From contig MBPM02000030.1 of assembly GCA_001695595.3 (NCBI GenBank), positions 738,607 through 802,606 of the forward strand: a stretch of 64,000 nucleotides of DNA, written 5' to 3'. The notes beneath the pieces were generated by a model that was not told where the DNA came from, made no database searches, and saw nothing but the letters and a program-made list of their open reading frames with translations. This document shows, piece after piece, positions 9,516 through 20,559 of the stretch. Position 1 is the first letter of the stretch. The number at the start of each line of letters is the position of its first letter. Source of the stretch: Plasmopara viticola. Lineage: Eukaryota; Oomycota; Peronosporomycetes; Peronosporales; Peronosporaceae. The translations under genes and the position numbers were made by a program.

Positions 9516-10500
9516 ATTAAAATTCGCGTCAGCTGATACTTCACCTCATCCCGGGTATGGCATGTCGCCTCCATTAAACTATTGCACGTAAGCAACCATT
9601 TGCGTGCGCTCCCACGAGCTTTGAAATGGCCAAATTCAGTATTTATTGCTTCGTCGGCAACAACGCAGACATCGTAACTATTTCGACCTCTCTGACCCGG
9701 AAATGGATATGTTTTTGCTTTTTCAGAGATCTTCACGCTCACCGTGAGGAACTTTCGTTTGGGTGAGGCATCTGGTGAAGATGGTCCAGCAGACCGTTTT
9801 CAATATCTGAAAGCGCCATCATACGTGCACTGGTTTTTGTGCCGTCAAACGTTGCACAACCTCAGGGCTTAACAGAATTATCACCTTATTCAGCCCGCCT
9901 CGTATGCCTTGATGCTAATGAAAATATCATGTTATCCTCACGCAGGATTTGTTTAGAGACTGACGTATAGATGAATTGCAAATGCTACCAGGTGCAATGT
10001 TAGTAACGTAGCAATTTGCTTTAGGAAGCGTAAATTTAAGTCTCTGCTAGGAGTAATCTTAGTACCAGAACTCATATCTAATTTTGAGCTCACTGTAGAA
10101 TACATAGACTACAACTAGTGTTTAGCGTAGTAATACGTGAGCAGACCATGTACTGCTTTGCCTTGTTTCATGACCAAGTCACACAAATAGTAAAAGCACC
10201 AACTAGTGTGACACGAGTGCGTCATACAGCAAAATTAAAAATGCTACCTTACCGAGGCGCGCAGGAAAGTATGCCGGTTTACGCGAAAAGGGCGCTTTGT
10301 TAAGACTATAAGTTCTGTTATGCACCTTTACTTTAAGCGGGAGAGCCACCTTTTTGCGCAAAAGCTCAGTCTGATTATATGTCGAGTCCAATTGAGTATG
10401 TAGTCATTATTCATCATCGTAAGAGACCTGTCTATGTGTTAATTACAAAGCACGTTGCGAGATAAATATTCGGTTAGATATGTGTAATATTCTCGTGAAT
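9516..10500. other. No gene recognised; probable 3' flank of the KIX/HRDC gene
   Basis: Contains a 77-codon minus-strand frame at 9509-9742 without recognised similarity. Sequence from about 10,350 to 10,500 would include the 3' UTR of the minus-strand gene at 10501. Confidence 0.4.
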
Positions 10501-11940
10501 TTAAATACGGTTTTTTTGTCCACCGTTTGAGCGCTGTTGTTCGGCGCGCAAACGCTGCACTTCCATCTCTAGCTTTAACTTCTCCTGTTGAGACTGATGA
10601 AGCATCCACCGCAACGACTGGACCTCCTGTTTGTACGCCTCCAGGCTCTTGGCGTCTTGCTGCTTACTAAGTTGACCTGCTCCTTGGACTAATAGATGCA
10701 TGTGGTTCTCAGGCTGTTGCTCCTGTGGTGGTGGCGGTTGGGGCTGCAATTGTGTAAATAATGAATGTTGTAGAGGAAGTTGAGAGCAAGATAAGCGTGA
10801 CGGTGACAACGACTGCTGTATCGCCATTGAAGTTGTGGTCGCACTGGCGACGCTTCCAGGAATTATGGAGACTGCCGGCAGCAACGTCGGAAGAGAGTCC
10901 ACAGCAGGAAGAAGAGGTGCAGGGGTCATAAGCGACATCCTGTTATAGCCCGGCGCTGGGGCCAAACGCGCAGATTCTCCTTTTTTGTGCTTCTTGCTAA
11001 GACCGACAGCCAACGATTCCAAAGACCCTCGCTTGGCTAAGTTTAGTGTTCGACAGTGCTTAATCTTGATCGACGGGGTGGCTTGTATGCTCGAGATACG
11101 ACTACGACGACACTGTAGCTCTTGCAACAACGAAGATCCGAAGCGCGCGGCCTGCTCATTCTCTACACCGCACGCCGAGAGCTCCTGCTCGGTAACCGGC
11201 ATATAGAGGGCCACTTTAGCCAAAGTAGAGTTAGGCAGGATGTCCCAGGGCGCCACGCCGCACATGTTGACCAGCTTTTGACGCCATGATTGCAGGTGCT
11301 GGAAGACAATGCGAGCCTGCTCGTCAGCCACTAGCTGGAGCGGGACATTGGCTGCATTGCCACTCCGCTCGGGTGTGTGTAGCTTTGTTCGCCTCTGTTG
11401 AGCCAGCAATTTCTTGGCATTATTTTCTTGTATCTGAGCGATGCGGAGCCGCAGCGTCGATACATCACCGTATTCAGCTTCGGTCTTGGCTAGTTTGAAC
11501 AGCGCTTTTTCCACATGCAGCGCCAGTCTAGGCAATGCAGCAAGCACCTTATCAGGCGCGTGGGGCTTCATGGCACGCAACGCTTCGGCAATTCGGTTAA
11601 CCATCGCCGTACGTATAGGATTTTTGTCCACTGCATCCTTATGCATCACAGTATTTGCCGCTCCCGCTTTTGACATATGCACAACACCACCTACAGTGTG
11701 AATTGGCGAATTGTTGTGCGTCTGAAAATGCGAAGGCATTAGATCACTAGAAAGCTGTTGCGGCTGCTGGACGTCTGTCGGGCTACTAGACCCGCTACGG
11801 CTGCCTTCGCTAGCAGCCGCCCCACGCGTAGGCTTGGTCGGACTCACCCAATTGCGCCGCCCAATACCTTCGCTTGCCAAGATGGTCCTTTCTTCCTCGG
11901 GTTTATGACGCCGATTCACGTTTTGATTCTTCACACGCAT
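10501..11940 (-). CDS. KIX- and HRDC-domain protein with C-terminal coiled coil
   Basis: A 479-residue uninterrupted frame. Residues about 109-172 resemble the KIX fold of transcriptional coactivators (RTAMVNRIAEALR ... AKTEAEYGDVSTLRLRI). Residues about 211-276 resemble an HRDC domain, the helical module at the end of RecQ helicases and RNase D (LQSWRQKLVNMCGVAPWDIL ... STLAKVALYMPVTEQEL). A low-complexity P/Q-rich part (about 386-410) precedes a coiled coil (about 426-468) ending near the C terminus. There is no helicase or nuclease domain. KIX binds activation domains and HRDC binds nucleic acid or protein, so a nuclear transcription-related adaptor is inferred. The N-terminal 100 residues are disordered and basic. 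An extra 5' exon cannot be excluded. Confidence 0.75.
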   Translation of the reverse strand: MRVKNQNVNRRHKPEEERTILASEGIGRRNWVSPTKPTRGAAASEGSRSGSSSPTDVQQPQQLSSDLMPSHFQTHNNSPIHTVGGVVHMSKAGAANTVMHKDAVDKNPIRTAMVNRIAEALRAMKPHAPDKVLAALPRLALHVEKALFKLAKTEAEYGDVSTLRLRIAQIQENNAKKLLAQQRRTKLHTPERSGNAANVPLQLVADEQARIVFQHLQSWRQKLVNMCGVAPWDILPNSTLAKVALYMPVTEQELSACGVENEQAARFGSSLLQELQCRRSRISSIQATPSIKIKHCRTLNLAKRGSLESLAVGLSKKHKKGESARLAPAPGYNRMSLMTPAPLLPAVDSLPTLLPAVSIIPGSVASATTTSMAIQQSLSPSRLSCSQLPLQHSLFTQLQPQPPPPQEQQPENHMHLLVQGAGQLSKQQDAKSLEAYKQEVQSLRWMLHQSQQEKLKLEMEVQRLRAEQQRSNGGQKNRI

Positions 11941-13589
11941 CGGGTTGTCTGTCAGTTCGAAAGACCTGCGTGGATGTGACAGCGCAAAAATGGCAATGAC
12001 GAGCTTACCGTAGGCGAGGTGAGACTAACCGTAAGTATGACCCACACGCGTCACGACGCGACTTCAGTCTTTTCGCTTAGATGATGCCGGTGCTACTATA
12101 TTTTGTAAAATTGTCACAGATTTACCTTAACGAGAGACCACGCGGGACTCGTTGCCGTTACGAGAGTGCGATGTCACATACAAATGTTCGTCAGGGTGTA
12201 GTAGACCTGCCTTTCAACATCTTTTTATGTACGTAATTCAGTATTAAGCACACAATTCCGTACCTGTATCGATGACGTCGCCAACGATGACCAAAATGCG
12301 TCAGCAATCGTCTGACTCTGTTTATAAATGCCTTTATTCTATCCGTCTCCATGACAATGGGTAATTGGCCAACGAGCAATAGTTATTAAGAAATATACTA
12401 TTGTAATATCTTGATAGTTTCTCCAGCAGTGGTGACTGAAACCTCTGTGAGCAATATCATATTGAAGGCAATAATGGTGTGATTGATACGATGTTTATAT
12501 GTATACTATTTTACAAATTTCTTTATTACCTTTGTTGTATATATGACAAGAAATTTAAAATTGATTTAATGGAGAATAATCTTCTTTGGAAGGCCATTGC
12601 GAATGTCAAAATATGGACAAAAATCATCATGCTTGCCGTTTGGTAACGTGATAGGTAAAGCGTGTTGTTGCACTGATCCTTTGCGATCTCACTTCAATCT
12701 TCAACCATCTTCGTGTTCATGAGGGTGTCAGCAATTGCGTTAAGCGCAATTTCTATTAAACTTCAACCAGTATAAGCAAAGACCACTTCTCTACATAACA
12801 TAATCAGCCCGATGTTTGAAGTGTCTGCTCTATTACTGCTCGAAGATACTGCAGCTGAGCTAGCACTGTGCTGTTGCTCTCGTCTATTCTCTCACCTATA
12901 GAGCTCACGATGCTCTTTGTATTGTGTACCTCACAATTTTGTGTGAGCAAGCTTTATAAATGTCATAATTTTTCAGCCGATCGCTTCGTATGCGAGATCA
13001 AGCAAAAGAGTCGGTTTCATTTATATGGATAGTTGAGGTCACCGGAAGGTTATTACTTAAAGTTCGAACTGTACAGCGACGACCTGGCTCAAAATTTGAC
13101 TACATGAAGCCTTCACTCAAAAACCTCGGGGCTAGCATATAAGCAGTTTCAAACTTAACCTACACCAGCTCTGCAATGCGATATATTATTGTTTCAAGCT
13201 CTTGTGAAGCGGAAGATCAATTTCTGTTTGGTGGTGTCGTACTTACTACGTCAATATACAACCAATTGTTGAAGAAGCTTTTCCAGCTCACGCCATTGTT
13301 GTTTAGCACCTTAATCCCAAAAGGTTCAAGCATTTGCTATATTTCGACCAGTTCGTGACCTCGCTTCATTGTCAGTGAGCTAGAAATGGTTTTGCTAAGT
13401 GTGAAAATCTACAACGTCCTTTTTCGAGCCCACTGAATCTAGACATAGTTATAGGAGCGTCCACCAAATACCCATTGTGTATTCTATCAAGGCCAATTCT
13501 AAATCCAATACACAAATAAAGGCACAATCGCTCTGCAAGTTAGTTATTCGATCTGCAGAAGCACGTATATTATGGTCTACCGTTCGAAG
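11941..13589. other. Gene-poor stretch, no gene recognised
   Basis: The left part holds the upstream region of the KIX/HRDC gene. The rest is AT-rich with short frames only and no similarity to the LTR families of this window. Confidence 0.4.
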
Positions 13590-13810
13590 AAGGTCAAGTG
13601 TGCACTAGTTGGTAAAAGGCGAAGTGAATATGTTTAAGGTCGTTAGTTTGCGAAACCACTCGCTCCCTCTATGCCACTCATTTATTATGTACTAGGCTCA
13701 CTACACTATACTGATTTTAAGATATAGTTTAAGTCATACCCATCCTGACGCGTCATCTTCGTATGTTCGCAAAATTGTACCGTCGGAGAACTGTGTACCG
13801 GTACCTACCG
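13590..13810 (-). repeat. Family-B LTR remnant, minus orientation
   Basis: Shares with the copy at 7171-7430 the run GAAGAAGGTCAA.TGTGCACTAG.TGGTAAAA and the ends of the LTR. In reverse complement it shows TACCGGTA and GATGACG-type motifs of family B. It is diverged and has lost the central GCGCCCGG motif. Confidence 0.55.
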
Positions 13811-16800
13811 ATACTCCATGGCTGTGCGAGGCGCGCTTGTAATCGCGATCTTGGCAACACCGTTCACGTCCAAATTGTAAAGCTAAAGCAATCTGGCGCC
13901 GCGGCTCCTCTAAAATTTGTTTGGTAATGGCTGACAGAGTAATAAATCTGCCAGTTGTGGTCTGTAAATATTAAAAAGGAACCACTATTGCAGTCCTCAA
14001 AGGTGCTAGTCCACAAGTTGAGCATGAGATTCAACCTAGCAAAATTTGTCCAGCAACTTTTCAATCGTTGTAAGACGCGTCAAAAGTATTGTTGGGCAAA
14101 AAACATTAGATTGGAAATCTCTTGTGAGATTTGTATGCATCTTTAAGCGCATCCGTTTGCATCTTGTTGAACATTTTGGGTCACTACAAAAGCTGTATAG
14201 TGTGGCTATCCAAACATATAGCCCTGCCATCTCGAATATTGCCAAGTGTTTGCAAAATAGCTTCACTTGATTATCAAAACTCGTATTTAGTACAAGGGCT
14301 TCGTTCTCTGGACCATTACCGAAATATCCGTTTACGTCGTCTTTCTTGTGTTGCAAACGCGAGATTTGCATGCCCCCACACGTAGCTTTTAGCGTTTAAG
14401 CATATTTATAGCAAAGTCCTGCAACGGTTTTTGCGCGGAGACTTGTGGTAAACCACGCTGTTTGTTGTATTTCTGAAGCGAAGGAGTATGGGAACGAAGC
14501 TTGCGAGGAGCGAAGAGCGAAGAGGGCACTTGAGCTGTTAAAGGAAGATTCAAAAATAATTCACTTAATGTTAGTTCTAGCTGACACAAGCTCTTCCTAT
14601 CATTTACTTCGTCTAATCACAATCATTCCTTACTCGTCCAAACATCCTGCTCGTCTAATCAACGTGTGGTCGTATTGGACTGGTTCAGGTTAACATGTAA
14701 TGGGTACAGCTGGTACATGGGTACAACTGGTACACTGTATCATAGACCGGTTACCCGCAACACTATGCGCAGGCCTGCCCGTGATCACGCTCATTTCGCC
14801 ACCACGCACACTCATATATCCCCCTTCGACCACCTACACGAATCCAGCCACCAGCACACCAGTAAGTACGACTAAATGAACTGTTTATCATTGCCAGGAC
14901 ATATGTCGCGATTTAAGCGCAAAAAGAGTAGGTCATTAACGGCACGCGGCTTGAGCCTCTTGAGCTTCTTAGCGGGCGTGCTCTCCACACTCGCGCCAAC
15001 ATGGTGCTAAGAGCCGGAATGCACAGGATGGAGCGTGTGACTTACGCTATGATGAAGAATTGCGTGACCCCGAACCGCTACCACCAGACCAGAACCTAAA
15101 ACTCGCCGTTCACTTTGGAAGCCTGTGTTGCCAATGCTGCGCGTATTCGATCCCGACGTTACTGTTGCAATTGCTGGCGTCGCTGACTACCGTCGGATTT
15201 GTCATTGTCCAACTTTGTAGATCGAGCGGCCGTGAATGACGACGTTCATACTCGAACTGCCTTTACACCTTAAAATGGCGGACTCTTGACATTGTCAGTC
15301 GTCTTAGTCGGCTTATTAACGACGGTCGTCAAAATGGCGGCCAGTTTGCGGTCGAAACAGGCAAATCGCGTGAGCTCTGATGGATCGCCCTCGGATTTAC
15401 AATACTTTTCGAGGCCGCGATGACGTGGTCGTATATGCGTGGCGAGATGTCGAACACCTCTAGGTCGTCCTTAGACGCTGTCTTGACCATTATGTTCTTG
15501 TGGCTTTCTTTGTGGATTGATTTGACGTGCAGCATGCTTGCTGACATGTACGACGTCTTCTTGACTAAGTCCGTCCACCGGTCGAGAGTACACGCCACAC
15601 CAAGTCTTGACCTCAAGTGCATTTTCGGCACGACCGACATCGCCGCACCGTGACGGGGCTCGGAAGCAGATCGTTGACCCCGGTGCAACCGGTAGACGCC
15701 GTACTAATATCGAGGGCAGACTGGAATAGATCATTCATGTCCTTTCTGGCGACTTCCTACAGTACACGCATTACAAATTGTGCAAATGTCTGCTTAGGCG
15801 ATCATCATTTTTGACTTTTGTACTGACGAAGCCTTCTCGACATCGAGGAACAGTCTCTTCGCTGTCGATTTGGGCTAAGAATTGCGCTTGTGCTAATGGT
15901 CTCCTTGAAGACGCGCGTTTTGCTGGACACCTTGCAGACCGCACACTCTGTCGTTATGCCAGAGTCGGTGCTGTGGACTATGCGAAACTAATGCCAGGGG
16001 GTCGACTTCCGACCCTGGTTGTCTCGGTTTTGAACTCTCTCAGATCGTTGACGGCCTGGAGTTCACGCTTAAAGCTTGCTGCTTGCAGCGACATGACTGA
16101 TGCAGCCGGCTTCATCACCTCCGCATCTCCAGACTAAACTCTATGGTCTGTATTTTCAGCAAGTAAAAACTAAACCTTTAGCGCATGGAAGATTTTATTT
16201 GGCTAATGAATGATTCTTTTCAAGCCTCTGGTAGATTAAGGCATTGTCACGGTCTTGGTCACATACAACTGGATTTGGTCCGGCATACGCCGCACCCACC
16301 TACGCCTCCCTGTCACTGCCAAGACACACCCACCCACCGATTGGACTCGCGTACTGGTGCCCATGGGTATGGGTAATTTAGGACGTGGGTACCCAGTCAG
16401 GACTCTGACAAACAGTGCTTTTGTGTATGATTTAGTTTTTGCACGTGTGTTTAATTATAAGATTTTGCGAGTCAAACAGATAAGTTGCATCAAGAATACA
16501 GTCACGATCTCTTGCTTCCCAGGAAAGAGCATAGAATCAATATTACTAATGCAGTGGTGGTGGATGCTTGCTTATAGTCTTCAGTGACGTCATATCCCTC
16601 CATCTAAGTGGTGAACTCAATTCATTACGTCAGGTTTGTGCGAGCACACCTACGGCTGGAAATCTGGAGAGGGAACACACAATACTAATATACTTTCGAA
16701 ATTTCACTGCCTAGAAAGATCCATTTGAATCGTCACCGCAATCTTGCACGCAAACTAAGCACAAATTAGACAAATGCAACTTCTGCTAACCTCAATCAGC

Positions 16801-17480
16801 GTGCATTTTACTTCATCGCACTTACTTCAGCGCACTTGATGGGAGCCTATGTCTTTTGATAATAAAATGCGAAGTCCTACAGGAGCATTCTCAAGATTCT
16901 CAGCGTCAGCCTATTACGTATGAGCACACTTTTGAAGCTCATCCACTAGAGTTATACTAATGCTGCCATCAGTAGGGGCAAGACACCTACTGGAACTCCT
17001 TAAAGATTTTGTGGTGGATGAATCCGGTGGAAACTTAGCCTCTGAATCTCGAAGGGAGAGCTAGCAGCGATGGAGGGCTGGGTGTACACGCATATGTACG
17101 AGGTTCTTAGAATTTCATTGAGAGACTTGATAGATTCGTACATTGCAAACTTATACCCAGAAATAAGCTACACTTGTCCATGTCAAGGATTAAAAAGCTA
17201 CCGTGCCATCAAAATTTCCAACTGTCACAACCAGGTCTGTTTAGGCTTAGAAACGTGAATATTTTCCCCTTTAGCCAGTCTAAACGATACTGACTTATTT
17301 ACGCTGCTTTCTTTAAAATAAACCTATTTTTAATGATTACGTTTGCCGGCACACAATGACGTAATTAAAAAAGCACAACCCTGTATCGATTGGAAGAGGT
17401 GCCAACTACCCAATTCTGCAGAATAGGGTCATGTTCTCATCCAGATTGCGCGTACATTTGTAGCCACCCGAAGTAAGAAA
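13811..17480. other. Gene-poor stretch with unassigned open frames
   Basis: Minus-strand frames at 14036-14371 and 15329-15688 (111 and 119 codons), and plus-strand frames at 15778-16137 and 16255-16587, have no recognised domain. The minus-strand frame at 15329-15688 and sequence upstream to about 16140 contains a CAVC-type cysteine pair and might be a decayed DNA transposon, but I cannot support a family. Confidence 0.35.
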
Positions 17481-17585
17481 TGAAGGTATAAAAAAACTCG
17501 TTTCTCCACAAAAGGAGACACGACGACGTCTTTTAAAGCTCTTAGCAAGTAGTTGAGTTTTTGCGAGCAGCACCGGCTACCAAAG

Positions 17586-17852
17586 ATGCTCAAGGTAGCG
17601 ATCTATGTGGGTACAATACTTCTACAGGTAGGTAACATAGTGCCATCAACTACGGTTATTTTTGCGAGCGGGTACCACCGATTTCAAGCCATAGTGAGTA
17701 TTATAGGATCACAGATGGGCAGCAAAATTCCACCAAGAGCGGGTAACTTAATTTTGCTGAAAGCAAATAGGAACGCAATACAAATTCAATCTTTTGCCTT
17801 TTGTGCCACAAAGGACCATGCGGCCAGCAAAGATATTTTTTTACAGAGATAA
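17586..17852 (+). other. Short frame with signal-peptide-like start
   Basis: An 88-residue frame whose first ~28 residues (MLKVAIYVGTILLQV...) are hydrophobic like a secretion signal, with a GGTATAAAAAA TATA-like box about 100 bp upstream. No RxLR, LFLAK or other effector motif follows. Without homologs this may be chance. Confidence 0.2.
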
Positions 17853-18049
17853 CAGACAGTTCGTCGTGTCACGGAAGAAGGAAGCGTTTTTTAATCACAC
17901 ATCTTTCTTGTGCGGCTGAGTGGCACCCGCAAAATTTTAAAGGCATTGTATTTTGGACTGCAGACCAACAGAGGGGTAATTAAAGAAATTGCGTGGGTTG
18001 CTCAGGACACTTTCAATAATCGGTGGTGGGGGCGGCCCCCGTCTCCGAT

Positions 18050-18255
18050 GGTTGTTGACTTTGTGGTGCTAACTTACTTCTTCAGTGGCTTTTGACTTGG
18101 TGGTGCTGGTTTATTGGACTGTTTTTGTCTCGGTGGGATGTAAAGCGAGATGTTTGCATCGTGTAAATTACTTAGCTCTCGAGGTATATAATTTCTGTGC
18201 CTTGCGTAGACGTCCTTCTATTGAGAATAGAGTGTTTTATATATCAAGTGGTGCT
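18050..18255 (+). repeat. Possible LTR 3' part of another retroelement family
   Basis: A TATATAA box (about 18184) precedes a terminus ATATATCA immediately followed by AGTGGTGCTAAC, which has the look of an LTR end plus primer-binding site. No second LTR or coding sequence was found. Confidence 0.25.
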
Positions 18256-20559
18256 AACAATTAACTCCTCTATGGAGCAGTGTTGATCTTTCTTGTGGTA
18301 AAAGCACACCATGTTTAGCTAGGTTCACTGCCACAGCATACAACATATTCGCATGGAACGCATGCAAAAAGACCGGATACCCTTAGTTTCGCTCGGTAGG
18401 ACAATCATGTCATGGGAGGAGACAAGGAGTGGTACAAAGCGATAGATTTCGCGCTCTTGCTACTTTATTTGTCGCTCATATTTGCTTCGTTATCATCAGC
18501 GTAGTCTAAAATGGTGCTACTGCTTTACTTGCCACTTACGTCGCTTGCCTTCGAATCAGGTTTCTCTTGTTGAGTCGGCACCATGTATTGTTTTTTTTTT
18601 TATAAAATCGCATCGTGACGTCTAATCGTCGGACTGATACTAGGTCTTTAGGCTTTTTAAAAGAAGAGGATGGGTATTATTCTACGTAAACTAGATCGGT
18701 CGTGAAATGGGATCCACTCACCACTCTACCTCGATTCTATATTTAAAATGATCACGCATTCTTCGAAAAGTGGTGAATAAGAACGTACTTCACAACGTTT
18801 GTAGTCGCTACCAAAGCGCACTTGTCGTGTGCTCTATAGCATGTCGTATGCAATGGCTACGCAATAGAGAGTCTTAAATAGCTGTGCATAAATGAGCTTA
18901 ACACTTTGATTCTCGTCTTCAAGCGCAATAAGAGTGTGTATTTTTAAAAAAATTGTAATCACCCATGAAACTCGCTGCATTACTCGGCATGTGTCGATTT
19001 TTTCTGCAAATTTTCGGAAGCAAATTTGTCAAAAAACATGAGAAACGCTTCTGTCGACTACATACCGTACTCATGTGCACACAGCAATGTTTGAAATTGG
19101 ATTGGCAAACTTATCTGCAAGATTAGGTGTCAGCGTCCGTCAAAGGAGGCATTTTGTTTTATGTGGCCTTAGATAGCTTTCAATTAAGCAAATTTTATAC
19201 AAAAAGGCATCAATTTATTCAAGCAGCATGTTTTCTGTTTATCTTACCTTTATTTCTTGATAGGTGTTTGCAATACGTTGCTATCACAATGGGGAAAGTG
19301 GTGTTCTTGCTTATTCGATATCTTACCCGAAAAAATACAAAAAAACCCGGCATTTAAACTAATACAAACCACGGCAGCTATGACTCCAATAATGGACGTA
19401 AGATCTGAAAGGATACAGTTGGGTTCTACATAGAAATGACGAATTTATTTCGATAGGACTGGACCAGGAATTAAGGGATATATTGTCGATGTAAATAAAA
19501 CCACCGAGCGTGCGCTACCTGGGCGGGTAGAATCTCACGGTCAGGGCTAATTTTAACAGTGGAGCATATTTTAGCAAGATAGATGACGTCTCTAGAACCT
19601 TCCTGAACTATTAACATCGCAGCACCGGCTGCTAATGACGCCAAAATTAACTCTTTCATATACTTCTGGTAGTCACCGATATTATTTTTTAAAGATAGGG
19701 TAGTTTAATTACACCAATTGCGGGTAACGAATCCCGCTAGCAAGCAACAAAGGTTTGCAAGGAAGAGTTAGCAGCGAAATACCACAAATACCGAATAATA
19801 TAGAAGATTTCAGGGATCTGATACGAAGTCTCTCTGGTTTTAAGAACGACTCTGTTATTGCTGGGGGAACATTATCCGCTCGAATAAGTATTAGCTTAGA
19901 TAATCGTCGTGTCACGGCTGATGCGCTTCAAATAAAGAGGCTTTGAAGATGTCAGAGTTATCCAATTGCATGAAAGTCGAAGCTGCTGAGCTCTTGACTG
20001 AATTAAAAATCAGAGGTGGTGTTTACAGAGATGTAAATCTCTCTCGAGAAGCACTATGTATGACGAAGAGCCAGATTAAACACACGTCGGTTGCCCCTTT
20101 CAGCCTACGTATCGCAGGCTCAAAAGCTAAGTAATGCACTTGACAACACGATTCTACGAGCTTTTTGAAAGACCATATAGTTTTTCTAATAAATAATTCT
20201 GCTTGAAGACATCCGTGTAAACATGAGCCACACTGACATCTAGACGAACCCTTTACCAGCTGACAAATTGTACCGTAAAGTATTCCCGCAATCTAGCACA
20301 AAATGCTCGTGTAAAGAAGCCAAAATTACATTATTAGTCATCTTTGAAAGTTGTGTACACGGCTTAAGGCTTTTGCAACGGTAATTTGTGTTGCGAATAC
20401 TCTCGCAAATTCTGCTTGTGATAAAGGGGTTCCATCGATGACTTCCAAAAATAGCAGGGAGACACATGAGCAGTACCGTGATTTCTTATATTTGTCAAGC
20501 TCTTTTTCAGCCGGTAAGTCCGTTAGCAAGATAGACGGCTAAAGGCACTTACACTCTGT
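18256..20559. other. Gene-poor stretch, no gene recognised
   Basis: Short frames only. A minus-strand frame at 19659-19471 begins with a hydrophobic signal-like run (MKELILASLAAGAAMLIVQ) but is 62 residues long and unsupported. Adjacent frames at 19755-20134 show no known domain. A run of 12 T lies near 18591. Confidence 0.35.

Noticed and set aside
15329..15688. hAT transposase
   Set aside because: A DRWTDLVKKTSYMS stretch is faintly reminiscent, but no catalytic residues, dimerisation domain or terminal repeats could be found.
17586..17852. RxLR effector gene
   Set aside because: Only the hydrophobic start fits; no RxLR or EER motif follows.
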